From assembly GCF_000276665.1 (NCBI RefSeq), contig NW_004955465.1, positions 1,809,578-1,873,577 of the forward strand: a stretch of DNA of 64,000 nucleotides. Reading direction: 5' to 3'. Shown piece after piece: positions 1 through 11,925 of this stretch; the first letter of the stretch is position 1; each line of letters opens with the position of its first letter. Position numbers and translations under genes: made by a program. The DNA comes from Chinchilla lanigera (Eukaryota > Chordata > Mammalia > Rodentia > Chinchillidae). The notes beneath the pieces were generated by a model. That model searched no databases and was not told where the DNA came from. It saw nothing but the letters and a program-made list of their open reading frames with translations.

Positions 1-84
1 CTGGGCTCAATTATGTGATCTTCTTGCCTCAGCTTCCCAGAGTGCCATGGGATTACAGATATGCACCACCAAGTCCAGCTCACT
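1..84 (-). repeat. B1 SINE, cut by window edge
   Basis: Read on the minus strand this is the 5' part of a 7SL-derived SINE: a GCTGG-like start, a cctcagcttccca block and a gggattacag block (pol III B-box region) in the expected order. The rest lies outside the window. It is moderately diverged. A primate Alu has a similar left half, but other SINEs in the window are rodent types. Confidence 0.8.
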
Positions 85-960
85 AATCATTTTTATTAAC
101 ATGTTCAGTATCCAACATGGGAGCTTTAAGTACCTAGATTCCACAAAGCAGGAATTAAAGAAGGAAATATCTCACATCAATGCATTTTTCACAGATCCTT
201 TCTTTCTTAGACCCTTGAATTTTATCTTAACAGTTATCTACCAAGAGAAAGAATAGAGTATGATTTTGGGAAATGAAGTCAGCTGGGTGTCAAACTTGGC
301 TGGGGTTTTTAGTTTGCTTTCAGTTATAAGACCTCAGTCAGGTGTGAATTAAATAACTCGGGTGCTTTAGTTAATGTAAAGTAAAGGCATCTTTAATTTT
401 CTCTTATAAACTTTTATGTGTCTTCCCTATACTACTCCTAGGATGGAAGCCCCTTTCTAGATCTCACTTGGCCTATTTTAAAGAATCTCCATCCTTTAAA
501 CTCATTCCACTATGACTCCATGTCCTAAGCCAAGGGCTGTAGATAAATTTTTCTAAAGCACAGTATTAGCCACTCACTTACTTGAATGTGTTGAAATGAA
601 TTCCCATTAATTCCTAAATCAAATACTTAATGGCTTAGTCTAGTACTTAAGGCAATCATTTGATACTGAACTACTCTGCTACTAAACCTCCTATGAGTTC
701 CTGGAGGCTGAGAGACAGCCAAATACAGTTTTTGCTGCTCCCAAAACAGACCTTTTCTTTACCCTCTAAACTCTTGCCTTTCCCTCATTTTCCTGTAGAG
801 AAATCCCATGCATGTGGGATGAGACAGACACCGCGTCTCTTTGCCTCTATAATAGTGCACCTTGGTCAAGAGCTGCCATGCGTGTCTTGCCTTTATTCCA
901 AAATTGCTTTTTAAAAGAGTCTGCATCTTTTACAACAGAATATTATTATTTCTTTCCATA
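85..960. other. unassigned sequence
   Basis: No repeat or gene recognised. ORFs of 84-100 codons around 660-1164 have no domain, and the second runs into a decayed L1-like stretch; I treat them as chance. Confidence 0.5.
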
Positions 961-964
961 ACTG

Positions 965-1330
965 AAATTTCTTTTGTTGGTTCCTCTGCTCATTACAAAA
1001 GCAATACAATTTTATTACAGAAAAAATGGAAAATAGAGATAAAGAAACAGAGGGAAATAAAAATCATCCATAATTCGACCCATCCAGGCACACAAAAGCT
1101 AAATTCTCATATCTCTACTTCTCTTTTTGCAAAACTATTATACTTTCAAAGTTTTCAAATGTAGATTTAAAGTAATAATATGATGCCAATTATTACAAAT
1201 AAAAGGAATGAAAATGAATAGAAACTCCACCATACAATATCCTTGATTATGTATTTCTCGTAGTTATTTTCTTATAAAAGGAACACATCCACATAATTGT
1301 ACATCCTTTTATACCATATAAATTCACCTT
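965..1330. repeat. possible old L1 3'-UTR-like fragment
   Basis: Around 1000-1110 the order 'acaaaagcaatac', 'gaaaaaatggaaaatag', 'gaaataaaaatcatccata' resembles the 3' part of ancient mammalian L1 elements. It is strongly decayed, and boundaries and orientation are uncertain. Confidence 0.35.
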
Positions 1331-1499
1331 AATGTCTTGGTTCTCCTGTGTAATATTTTTGTACTGGATACATATAAAAATGTTATAGAAAATGTACTGT
1401 ATAAGAACTGATCCTATTTAAGTAGGTAACTGCAAAAATTGGTGACAATTTCTAATTAGTTGGAGAATAGAGAAACATGATGTTCCACTTTAAGCTGAG

Positions 1500-1720
1500 A
1501 ATTTTGAGATCTTCTATAAATAAATTCTTTTGACGCACTGAAATCATACGCAGCAAAAATCACAGAATGACAGCTCTACTGCCTACCTACTCAGCCAACT
1601 AGGATTGGTTAAAGTTTGGTAGGTAATCAAAGCCCACGGCTATTTCTTTGTAGAGATAATTCTAGCTTTGATTGACCTGACAGTCACATTCCAAATTAAG
1701 ATTTCTACTGGAAAAGGGGG
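1500..1720. promoter_or_regulatory. candidate conserved noncoding element with paired TCF/LEF motifs
   Basis: Repeat-free stretch holding ATCAAAG at 1626-1632 and its reverse complement CTTTGAT at 1666-1672, the core TCF/LEF motif, followed by TGACCTGACAG. Low-complexity sequence is absent. Regulatory function is inferred from composition only. Confidence 0.3.
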
Positions 1721-3365
1721 ACATTAAGCATTTTCTAGAAACTAACATGACTAACAAATATAAAAAGGCCCAACTAACAACTCACAATAGCTGCCAATAT
1801 TCTATATACTGCAGAGTTCCTATCCCCTCATGTCAGACAGGAAATGAACGTCTTGTCATTTTTCCCTTCTCATTTGATGTGGTTGGAAGAAGGCTACGTT
1901 AGAATCCACTTCAGCTTTCTTTATACCATCAGTATGCTTGCCAAGAGCCAGGCTTCTCATGGAGGGCAGACCATTTGAAGCTGGCTTTTGCTTTCATGAA
2001 AATATTAAATTTTGTCAGTTCCAAGAATATCTCAGTTCTAAACATCAGGTTGTGCCAATCTGAGTAAATTGGGAGTGCATTTATGTGGGATTTCTGTTGC
2101 CTTTACATGAATGAAAAAGACCTTCTCTTCACATTGACACTGATGGCATTAAGCCCAGGAGCTAGATGTTCCATATGCAGGCTTCCATTTACATTTATAT
2201 ATCATCAGGTAGTCAGAGTTAGGTTATTGAAGTTAGAATGAATGGCATCTTTGGGTTAGAGAGCCTTTTGTGACTCCTAAGAGGTCTACAATATCTGTGA
2301 ACAACATAAAAATCTAATTATGAATCTTTATGCATTGTTTTGGGAAAGGGGTCTATAAAACTTTTGTCATTTTCTCAGTTTATGACCCAGATTTTAAAAA
2401 ACCCTTGTCCTACATTAAATACAGTTGAGTTTGCTTTCACATCTATGCTGTAAACTTACAGCAGCTATTGGAAGAGTCCAAAGGTGATTAAGTAAAAGAC
2501 AAGGCATGTCATTTCGAGAAAACTCAAGGAATTTTAGCCAACAAGCTTTCAAAAAAGTCCACTTACTTAAATACTCAATAGTGTATTGACAATTGGCTTT
2601 ACGCACAGACACATTCAGGAAGGGTGACAAATGAAGGAATAAGTAGCCCACAGGACTGCCTTAGTTAGTACCTTTTAGAATGTTATGAACAGTTGATTTT
2701 GAAGGCTGTTAAAATAATTAGTCCAATAAAACTTCTTGGTACTTTCACTATCAGGGAGTGAAACATTCAATACACAAAGTACGCACATGAGGAGTCCCAA
2801 GAGAAATCCTTGCTTGATCATCATATCAAGATTAATTGTTCTTAATCTGGGCCATCATTTCTCTTTATATTGATTTGTGGACACTGTGAATTCTGAAAAC
2901 CTAGAAGTTTCCCAGTACAGTAAGTTAACCATGCATTACAAGCGATGATGATGATAAAGATTATTATTATTATTTTAAAGTAATAATGTTTATAAATTAT
3001 GCACTTAAGAAACAAATTAGACAAGATCCAAGGATGTCTTATAATACTGTCATAATCATTTGAATTCCTAAATGCTTTCTTCTTGAGTGGCAGAAAGTTG
3101 AAATAACAAGAGGCAAACTGGGTCCAGTTGGGTCCCTCGAGAAGGGTTTATCTCAGGGACCAAAGCCATCTGTCCTACTAGGGGAGGTGGAGAAAATGTT
3201 GGGAATTGTTACCTAGTTGATCAAGTTTTCATTATTCTACCTTACCAAGTAATGTCACCAAAGAAGCTGTTCAAGTCATGACATACATGTTGTATCATGG
3301 TGTATGCTCATTACAAATATGAAGTGCATGTTTAGCCCCTGGCTGTGTTTGCTCATGATTTAATA
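1721..3365. other. unassigned AT-rich sequence
   Basis: No recognisable repeat family or exon. Short minus-strand ORFs at 2415-2651 and 2842-3024 have no domain and AT-driven composition. Confidence 0.5.
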
Positions 3366-3500
3366 ATTTTTTCCTTTCCCCTTCCCTTCCCTCCCCTTTC
3401 CTTCTCTCCTTTCCCCTCCTGCTCCCCTCTTTCTTGTCCCCTGCTCCTGCTCCTGCTCCTCCTTCTTTTGCTATTTCTTTCTCCTCCTTTCTGCCCCTCT
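3366..3500. repeat. polypyrimidine tract (CT-rich)
   Basis: About 135 bases almost wholly C and T on the plus strand, including a (CTCCTG)n-like stretch near 3440-3462. It creates low-complexity ORFs on both strands (Ser/Pro/Leu-rich and Arg/Glu/Gly-rich), which are not genes. Confidence 0.9.
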
Positions 3501-4106
3501 TGCTTCAAGAGAGGAGGGCACAACTTTGAATTCATGTTATCTTGCCGAACAGCTTATCTCCTTATACACTACTCATTTCCCGTCCAGAGAGAATGGTAAG
3601 TACGTAAATGGAAATATTGTAATAAATGTGTACTCTATTGGCTTTCTTGATTCTAAGTCTATCAGTGAGTTGTGTAGATTTCTTGAGTTAGCCACGAGGA
3701 ACAATTAGTTTCACTCTCAACACTGCACATTCGAGGAATCTATGTGAATGTGTGGAACTGTACTGAGAAACACTCCCAGTCTATTAGAATTATTCATTAA
3801 AATTCAAACAAACATGAATCTAGAAAAAGCAGATTGAGTTGGTGAAATGTCTCCCTCTAAAATCTATTCTTTTCATTATTTTAATGCTTATTTCCTTGAG
3901 GTAGAGAGGTCATCCAGAGGAAAGATGAGTGTGCGAGACTTTAATTTCCTAATGAGATGCAGATGAGAATAATAAAGCTGAACATGCAAATAAACTGATG
4001 ATAAGCAAACTCTGGAGAGAAGGTAGAAAGAAGCAGCAGGTAGAGGGAAGGAACTGGGAAGGCAGGAAATGGGCTTCTTTAGGTGCAGCTTCCACAAACC
4101 ACTTAT
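3501..4106. other. unassigned sequence
   Basis: Single-copy-looking sequence ending at the B1 target duplication. Nothing recognised. Confidence 0.5.
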
Positions 4107-4107
4107 A

Positions 4108-4319
4108 AAAACAGTAATGACAAAGGCAGGGCGTCGTGGTGCATGCCCATAATCCCAGCACTCAGGAGGCTGAGGCAGGAAGATCTTTGTGAGTTTGAGA
4201 GCAGCCTGGGCTACAAAGTGAAATCAAGGCCAGCCTGTACTGCACAGCGAGATCCTGTCTCAAAAAGACAAAAGCAAAAAACAAAAAAACAAATAACCAA
4301 ACAAAACAGTAATGATAAA
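4108..4319 (+). mobile_element. B1 SINE with target-site duplication
   Basis: A B1 body runs from about 4125 to 4260, including cataatcccagcac (B box region), gaggctgaggcagga, two gccagcctg-like blocks (the internal duplication typical of rodent B1) and gatcctgtctcaaaa, then an A-rich tail. It is flanked by direct repeats 4108-4124 (aaaacagtaatgacaaa) and 4303-4319 (aaaacagtaatgataaa), one mismatch in 17, showing a single L1-mediated insertion. Confidence 0.9.
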
Positions 4320-4527
4320 ATATGGCATGGTGGCACAGACGTGTCACCTCAGCACCCTAAGAAACTGAGGCAGGAGGATCCCAAGGGTGATTCTAGCCTG
4401 AGTAACTTACCTACTTACTAACGAAGCCCTGTCTCAAAAATTGAAAAGGCTGGAGGTTGTGGGTCTAGCTTAATGCAAAGGCCCTGGATTCAGCTTCTAC
4501 TGCCACCAAAAAAAAAAAAAAAAAAAA
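4320..4527 (+). mobile_element. B1-dID composite SINE
   Basis: A diverged B1 (ggcatggtggcacag, cctcagcacc, gaaactgaggcaggagg, gccctgtctcaaaaa) continues without a full A tail into an ID-like tRNA-derived unit (ggctggaggttgtgggtctagct, caaaggccctggattcagct) and ends in a 20-base A run at 4508-4527. This B1-plus-ID dimer structure is known from squirrel-related rodents, dormice and beaver. It is older than the B1 inserted just upstream. Confidence 0.8.
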
Positions 4528-4697
4528 TTCCAAATGTTCTTAAAATGCAGATATTCACACAATCTTAGGTCTTATGTATAAATTTATTCTGTCACTTTGG
4601 GCTGGTATGTTTCCAAATAATGCAGAGAAGTGACATTAAATGAGTATCTATCCATTTGTTCAAAAATAAGAGTGGAGAATAGAATGAATAATGATGG

Positions 4698-4860
4698 TTG
4701 AGGTTTATTAAGTGCCACCAACATTCACGGGTTTAAGCACTTTGAATATACTATCTTATTTTCCCTTCCACTGAGTTTACAAACGTGGAGACAGCATGGG
4801 TCACCTGACCAAGGTCACAGTGACCTTGAGGAAGGAGCTTGTATTCAAGGCCACGTTAAG
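4698..4860 (-). mobile_element. MIR SINE fragment
   Basis: Reads as a reversed MIR: ttaagtgcc..., the ttaagcactttgaata block, tatcttattttccc, a tttaca..gtggagacag block and caaggtcacagtgacc. This matches the order of the MIR core plus 3' part. Ancient and diverged. Confidence 0.65.
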
Positions 4861-5860
4861 AACCTTTCCCCTTCACTGTCACATGTGTGTTGAACTGAAG
4901 TACATATTGTCAGACTTAATGGCAGGTATTAATGTCCAGTCTTCTGAAACTGTAGGGCGCCCTCTATCCATAGATTCTATCATCAAATAGCTTAGAGGAG
5001 ATGAAGTATGCATTGAAAAGAGAGCTAGAACACATGACATTACCTATATTCTTCGGAGTTTCCACACCTTCCTTTCTTACCTCTTCTAAATTTTCTGAAT
5101 TTCATCCCTCAGTATTCTTCTTTCAGGGAGGTAGGTTGAAAATAAGTACTTATATGGCCTCTTTCTTTTCTGACATTTGCAGATACACGATCTCACTAAG
5201 GACATCAGGCAAGCAATAGAATTTTTCTTCTCTTGGAAAAGGAAGTCACCAAAAAGGTAATTCAGAAGTGCATCAAGTCAGTGTGTTAGACACAGCCCAA
5301 CGAAGCAACAAATGATCCCTGAGAGCTAACGAATTAGGGCTTACATTTGTTGGCAAAATGGGAAAACTGGCTATAATGAATGAATGCAAAGTGGAACCTT
5401 CTAAAATGGCAGGAAATGACTTCTTCCCTTTCATAAACACAAACCAAACCACAGACAGAATCAAAATAAAGAGCAAACCTGAAGCTCCAACTGACAAAGG
5501 GATTTTATAAAAATCGATCAGTGCAATGCAATACAACACTGTTCTAAAAACAAAAGTGGGTCATTTACTTCCAAAATTTTACATTTCATGTGGATCCCAG
5601 TTGGTACCAAAACCAAGACAGATCTGTCCAAGCCCAGGAATGGACATGCTATACAAAGAATAATGAGGAAAATCCAGATAACACGACATTTTTGACCTGG
5701 CTCAAAAACTTCCATGAGCTTTACTGGTTTCTAAACCACTGGAACATTTCTTACGTGTTTTTTAAAACTCACTGGTCACTTAATGAATAGATACTTTCAA
5801 ATGAATTTATTGGATTCACTATGTTGATTTTAATAAAGTTCATAATAACAAAATGTTTCT
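4861..5860. other. unassigned sequence
   Basis: No repeat recognised. ORFs at 5273-5539 and 5518-5715 (minus) overlap one at 5590-5790 (plus) and have no domain; treated as chance. Confidence 0.5.
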
Positions 5861-5869
5861 CCCGTGTCT

Positions 5870-6050
5870 TTCATACTTCTAAGCACTTTAAATACATTGA
5901 GTTATTTATTTCCTTCCCCAAATCTTATGATAAATGACGCTATTCCAATTTTACAGATGTAGACCTCTAAGCACAGAGAATGTAAGCTGTCCATGGTTAT
6001 GGGGGTGGTGGACCCAGCAAAACCTCCACAGTCAGATGATGCTTGAAGAG
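5870..6050 (-). mobile_element. MIR SINE fragment
   Basis: The reversed MIR core is clear: aagcactttaaatacattgag, a tatgataaatgacgctattcc block, attttacagatg, and tctaagcacagagaatgtaa. These correspond to the MIR segment from the core to the 3' end on the other strand. Confidence 0.8.
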
Positions 6051-6880
6051 TCAGGTTTGCAGCTTTGCCTTGCTCTGCTGCATTACTCTGATCAGATGCC
6101 AAGATGCCCCATACCAGAGTATTATTCAGTAAACCCATTAGCAAGTCACCACAGAGCACATTTGTTGTTATTGTTTAGCTACTCACATCACCTACTCAAG
6201 TGTTATTGTTAATAAAGGATTTGAAGAATAAATTCAAAAAACACATTTTTTTTGTTCCTTCACTCACCTTCCTAGCAAACCCTTTCTGAGATAATAAAAC
6301 AAAAATGTTTTTCTTCTTTTAGACCTTGCCAGCGTCTCAATTTGATATTAAGCTTATTATTCATGTGCTGAATAGTATCTGAAGGTGAATTTGTGGGTGA
6401 GACCTGCTGTAGACGGGAAGCTTACCCAGGAAAAGGGAACCAACTGTGCATCTGTTTCTTTTCTTTCTGATTTGAACCCGCCCTCTATCTCTAGCCATCC
6501 ACTGCTGAATGCCTGGGCTCCTTCAAAGTTTGGGAAAGCAGGGAAGTGAGTGGGACAAGGAGTAACAAATATCAGAGTGGCTTTGAACTGTTGTGAGTTC
6601 TCTTTGGCTTCTGCTGGCCACAGCAGAGTTCTATTGTCCACTGTCTCCTATGGAAGGCTTATTGGACGATCAGGATTCCTCCAAAGACTCCTGTCTGTTC
6701 CCCAAACACCAGTCCTTCCATGTCTGCCTCATAGTTCCTGACTAGGGTGACAGGCTGGCTCCTGTGGCTGCCGCTTAGGTCCTTGGATTTCAGAAGTGCA
6801 TGGTCATACAGGTTCTTTCTGCTGGGGTCTCATTTTTCCTCCGGGTGGCTCTCTAAGGCAAGGTTCATTTTATAAGTAGA
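6051..6880. other. unassigned sequence
   Basis: No exon or repeat family recognised. ORFs at 6357-6641 (minus) and 6550-6741 (plus) overlap and look random. Confidence 0.5.
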
Positions 6881-6881
6881 T

Positions 6882-6965
6882 TTTTAAATTTTTTCATAGT
6901 GCTAGGTATCAGAGCCTCATGTATTCCAAGCAATTGCTCTCCCACTAAGCTACATCCCCAGCTCT
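6882..6965 (-). mobile_element. ID SINE, old copy
   Basis: On the minus strand: gagctggggatgtagct, an agtgggagagcaattgc anticodon-region equivalent, then a decayed ...gaggctctgatacctagc B-box region. The T-rich stretch before it on the plus strand is the A tail. Diverged copy of the tRNA-derived rodent ID family. Confidence 0.8.
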
Positions 6966-7880
6966 GCAAAGTCCAGATATTATTAAACCCTTTCTAGACC
7001 AGGCCAGCTTCTTATTTCTGTTCATATTAGCTTCACTGGAAACACACTTTCGTCTGTACTCAATAGAATTCTAGTAACTTCCCAAACCACCGAACTCCGT
7101 TCTGCTGTCAATAGCCAAGTTCTTCTCTTTCCTATATCTCAGACTTGTTCTGCACAGCAGCGTATTATGCTCTGTAAACACAGAGGACACATACCAAACC
7201 GTCTTCATGGTTTTCTTAAAGTTTCTCTTTAGTTTAAGGTCCCGAGAGATTTTATTTGAACTATGCTTCCCGTTGGGGATTATATTTAAAATGATTTTCT
7301 CCCAAAATTTCCCTTTACAGAACATTGAAAATATTGACCAGTATTCACAAAGACATGGTAACACCTGCCCCATACACACATTAGCTCATGAATGTGGAGC
7401 TTGTGTGAACTTTGGCAATTTATTTCACCTTTATCCATATTTGTAAGTCCAAGGGGTTAATAATATCTGGGGATGCTTTGAAAGTTGACAAAAACATCTA
7501 TAAAGTATTTAACCCAATACCCTGGCACAGAGAAAGCAGTATTTTTTTTTAACAAAATATCCAGTGAGTAATTTCTGCTTGCATATAGTCATTAAAATAT
7601 TATGTGACTGGCCACAGGGTGGATGGAATTCCAGAGGGCTATAGGTAAGAAAAAGGCCCTTGGGTTTCCAGTTTGTGGCTGAGGATCTAAGCCACATTCA
7701 TTGATGTTCAATGTCTCATTCACTTGTCCTCTTTTTTTTTAAGTGTCCAAGACGCAGTCACCTGAATAACCACATTGGCAGACCACAGAAAGACTGAGTG
7801 TCTAAAATACAAAATACTTATAAACTAAAAATCTTTCCTGAAAATCCTAGTTCTCTCTGCCAGGTTTTCCAATTAAAAAT
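6966..7880. other. unassigned sequence
   Basis: No repeat recognised. ORFs at 7071-7379 (minus) and 7207-7446 (plus) overlap antiparallel and lack domain features. Confidence 0.5.
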
Positions 7881-7884
7881 ATTT

Positions 7885-8530
7885 GATGCCCAGAATTGCT
7901 TTTGCTATTCTAGGTCTCTCCTAGTTCCAAATGAATTTTAAGAATTTTTTTCTCTAATTCTGTGAGGTATGCTGTTGGTGTTTTGATCAGGGATACATTA
8001 AATCTGCATAGTAATTTTGGAAGTTGGGCATTTTTTACCATACTTGTTCTTCCTACCCAAGACCAAGGGATAGCCTTCCATTTTCTGATATCCTCCTTGA
8101 TCCCTTTCTTTTTTAGAGTACGGCAGAAGGGTAAACTTGAGGCATTTATAGGTAATGGATACACCTCGAGACTATAGTCTGAAGTGAAATAAATTGGATA
8201 CAGATGTTCAACTATCACATTGTTTCTCTGGTGTGAGAAACTGAAAGTGTAAATAAGGACAAAAATGTCCCATAGATATTGTGAAATGGGAAGAAAATTT
8301 TCAAATAGGAAAGGGAACAAGAGAAGGGGAGGAGGGAAAGAAAAAAATGACAATAAGTAGAAAGAAAGATTTTGTAAATCAAGAGGGGAAGAAGGATTGA
8401 CAAGAGGGGATGGGATTGGGGAGAAAAGAAAAATCAAGATATACTACGTACAGGTACAAATTCCTGTGATGAATGTGCTCATTATGTATGTCTCAAATGT
8501 ACCACAAAATTTAAAAATAAAATAAAGAAT
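7885..8530 (+). mobile_element. 5'-inverted, truncated L1 (LINE-1)
   Basis: Bases 7885-8110 match L1 ORF2 in reverse orientation (cagaattgcttttgctattc, ttccaaatgaattttaagaa, taattctgtgaggtatgctg, cattaaatctgcata). From about 8115 the sequence is in forward orientation: end of ORF2 (aagggtaaacttgaggc...) and a purine-rich 3' UTR ending in an A-rich tail near 8525. Back-to-back halves are the known signature of twin-primed L1 insertion. The 175-codon minus-strand ORF 7910-8437 runs across both halves and is not a gene. Confidence 0.85.
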
Positions 8531-11500
8531 TTGAGAGTGGTTTAAATAGGTAAAAGGGAAAAACCCAAGTGAGGCATCATTATCATCTCTCAGCAGCAGA
8601 TAGAGAAAATTTCTTTTTGTGTATTTTACATGTTTTCTCCTGTTTTGACTTTATTTTTGAAGATGATAATGATAGCTCTTTATAAGGAATTTGGACAAAC
8701 ACTTCCATGTTCTAGCATTTTAATTTCTATTCTTAATCATAAGAGGTACATTGGAAGTCTCTTTTTAAGTTTGAAAAATGTAAGAATTTAACTTTTACAT
8801 TAAATGTTTAATGTTCATGCTTAGCTCTTTGATTTTGAATTAATTCATATTTTCTCCTGCCAAAGTAGGAGCTGCAGGCATGTGACTCTCCCAGGAGTGT
8901 AGCTCTTCTGTAGGGACCAGGCATCCCAAGGTAAGAGAGGATGAGGGAAGAGAGCAGCAGTGGAGAGGGCAGGGAGGGAAAACGTCCAAGTGAGGAGTCT
9001 TGGGAATGGTGTAAGGCATCTCTGCTCTAAAACAAGTTTTCACTGTCCTCAGAAACATTAAAAGTACTTGTTAAGTGATGATCTATAAAGAAGTGAACAC
9101 AAAACACACATGACACAGAGGTTGGGAAGATCATGAGGGATGTGTATTTGTATGAAATACTCCATCCTCATTTCCCTCAGTATTTGAGTTCTCAGTTTTT
9201 CCTTTCTCTTTCATGTCTGGATCAAGTATTTCCAGCTTACAAAGTGTGTATTGTACCTAAGAAATTGGTTGCTACATTTAGGCAGCAGCCGTACCTTAGA
9301 TAATTAGCTTCCAAATAATAGAAAGTTCTGGCACCTTGCTAACCCAAGAATAATGAGAATGTGGAGAACTACTGTGTTGCAACTGAGGACACTGACATAT
9401 AGAAATGGTTCTTCTCCCCACTGGAATTAGATTATTTATTCTGATCTCAAAACTGAAACACCAGAGTTTCTTGCTGCTTTGTATCATTATAGGCCTGGCC
9501 TTTCTGAAGCTCACAGTAATAGCGGTAACAATTATTTTGTCTCTATACAGACTTTTTAAAATTTGCTTTTTAAAATGTGTGAGTCATTTTTGCATGTGTG
9601 ACTTCATTTGATCATCAGGGCAACACTCCTTGGAATAGGTAAGAAGGGGTAAGGACGGGAACAGAAACTTTGCGGAAAAGTGGCACGAAAGATGTGATGA
9701 TAATTTCACCTGCTTTATGGTTTTACCTTTGTTTCCTCTGTTAAAGTCCATTTTGCAAAAGAGTGTGTTCTTCCACTCACAACTGACAATACCCAGTGTG
9801 GTAAAGATTTATGAAAAAACACCATCCTTATTCCGTCATGAAAGTATAACCCAAATCCTACCTTCTTGCCAATCAAAGAAGCCATTACCTCCATAAAAAT
9901 TATTACATGAAAGTGTACACAAACCCACATGCATATGTAAAGATAGACATGTACACACACACCCAGACATACACACAAATACACACACACCTATTTCTTT
10001 TCTCTCTCCCTTCTGTACTATAGATTACAAGTATTCTTCTGATTAGCATGGTTGTATTTTTATTTCTTCCTGGTTAACCTCAATGGGAACGTTCACAGTT
10101 TAGTTAAGCTATACTGTAATTCCATGGCACATTCCACTCCAATCCAAATACTGTCTTATTATTTTGATCCTTTTTTTCACAAAATAAGACTCCCAAAGTC
10201 TTTTGACACTTATCAGTACATTCATTTTGCTTGTTAATAGGATAAAGACAAAAGAGAACATTCAAAGTCTCTCCTAGGCTGTGGCTATTGGAATTCATGC
10301 AGAAGAGATTCACCACTTCTGACAAGTCCCACGGTAATGAGCTAGGGTTTCACTGGACAATGACCCAGTGAGAAATGTCTCCTAACTATGATGTAACATA
10401 ATGCAAGGACCTCAAGAACAAAAAGCACAGTGTCTAAGTGTAGCGACTTTTCTCCTCTGGGGAGTGAACCTAATCAGGCTTTATCTCCCTCTGACATGAA
10501 ACTCAAGATGTACACCCTCAGAGTTTAATTACCTAAGTCTGGAGGACTAAAGGGAATGCAGAACGTACCTTAGAGAGAACTTCAGATTAAGAGAGAGATA
10601 AAATGCTCAGGAGATGACATCCGCTCTTTGAAACTCAAAAAGAGTGGGTCTGATAAAAGATCTCTCATAAGAGTCAGTGGCTCATACCTCTTCTGAATGT
10701 ATCAGGTATCTCTATGTATATTAAGGAGATAAGTTGATGCTTTCTTTCTGTTAAGGCCAATGGACAGGTCTCCCATTTGGATGACAGGTGAGATTTTACA
10801 TATGACTTAATGTGGGAGAAGGGAAAGGAGGAAATAGCTGTTGCTACATCACTCCCTTTTTCTCACATACCTGCCAACCTCCAGTCAGGGAAATAGAAGG
10901 GTAATTATTTTCTTGTTTTTCCATTTCTAATACATGAAGAAGTAAAGACAGCTTTGATAGCACCTCCAAATACTCAGGAATAGATTAGTGCATCACAGCT
11001 ACTTCGCAGCAGTGATCTGGCTTCAGAAGAAATGATCAAAGCAGATATGTTTAGGTAGAGAGGTACAAGCATCAAAAATTTCAAAGTGTGAGGTTCTCAA
11101 GAGAGAAAAGAATCTGACTTACGTAGTCGGGTGCGTGTAGGGAAGCCCTGGAGCCTAGGAATAGAATAAAAAGGAGTTACAGGGATTACCAAAACCACTC
11201 TTTGTATTTCTTCAGTTTTGAGACATTCTGGAAAGAACAAGCAGTATTTACAAGATAATACATTTGTGAAACTGCAAACAAAGTGTGGTGGTCCTGCTTT
11301 CTACATGGGGGATGTTTCTGTACTGAATTATAATTCAAAGCAAAGCAATTAGAACAGACTCCTTGAGCATGATTTTTAATTGTCTGCACTGGAGACTGAA
11401 TCATTACAATGACAGTTGGCACGATGATGGATAAACACTAAGTACCGAAGCTCAAAATTAATCTTTCCACTTTGTCGCCGAAGAGTCTGCAACTGTGCTC

Positions 11501-11925
11501 AATTCGCATGGGGTGTGTTGTGTTTTGAGACAGAGTTAATGGAGGATATCTCACAGAGGAGCAAGGATTTGGGCTGTAGGTTGTATAAAGCAGTTCCAGC
11601 AAATCAGAGACACTAATGGTGGGGGATTAATGTCCAGGGAAATAGAACAATGAAAATATATTACTCTCCAGGGACACCCTCCAAGTCCTGGACTAATTCT
11701 GTAGTGTACAGCTTTGTGTTTTTTAATCATTTGTAGAATATCTCAAGGGAGATATTTCCCTCTGGGAGGCAGTACATAATATGACAAAAATCAGAAAGAA
11801 TCATAGAAAACACTGTGTTAAAAATCTCAATTCTTGGGCTATGAAGCTGAGGCGGAATGGACTTACTCATGTTCATACGAAATGAGTCAACACCCGATCA
11901 AGGGTAGATTTGCTAGCCCCCAATT
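8531..11925. other. mostly single-copy sequence
   Basis: About 3.4 kb with few recognisable repeats. A weak MIR-like stretch (tcatttgatcatcagggcaacactcc, then ggtaagaaggggtaag) lies near 9590-9680, and a short CA-rich microsatellite at about 9945-9995. No supportable exon: the ORFs are 60-90 codons with no domain. Confidence 0.5.
9945..9995. repeat. interrupted (CA)n microsatellite
   Basis: Stretches of cacaca broken by ga, at and aa. The minus-strand ORF here (9715-9990) starts with a Cys/Val-rich run that comes only from the repeat. Confidence 0.8.

Noticed and set aside
3345..3599. Overlapping ORFs on both strands
   Set aside because: Translation of a polypyrimidine tract, low complexity.
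7910..8437. 175-codon minus-strand ORF, longest in the window
   Set aside because: It spans the junction of an inverted L1 and the antisense of an L1 3' UTR; Leu/Phe/Pro-rich and non-coding.
9590..9680. MIR-like stretch
   Set aside because: Only two short words agree; too weak for its own feature.
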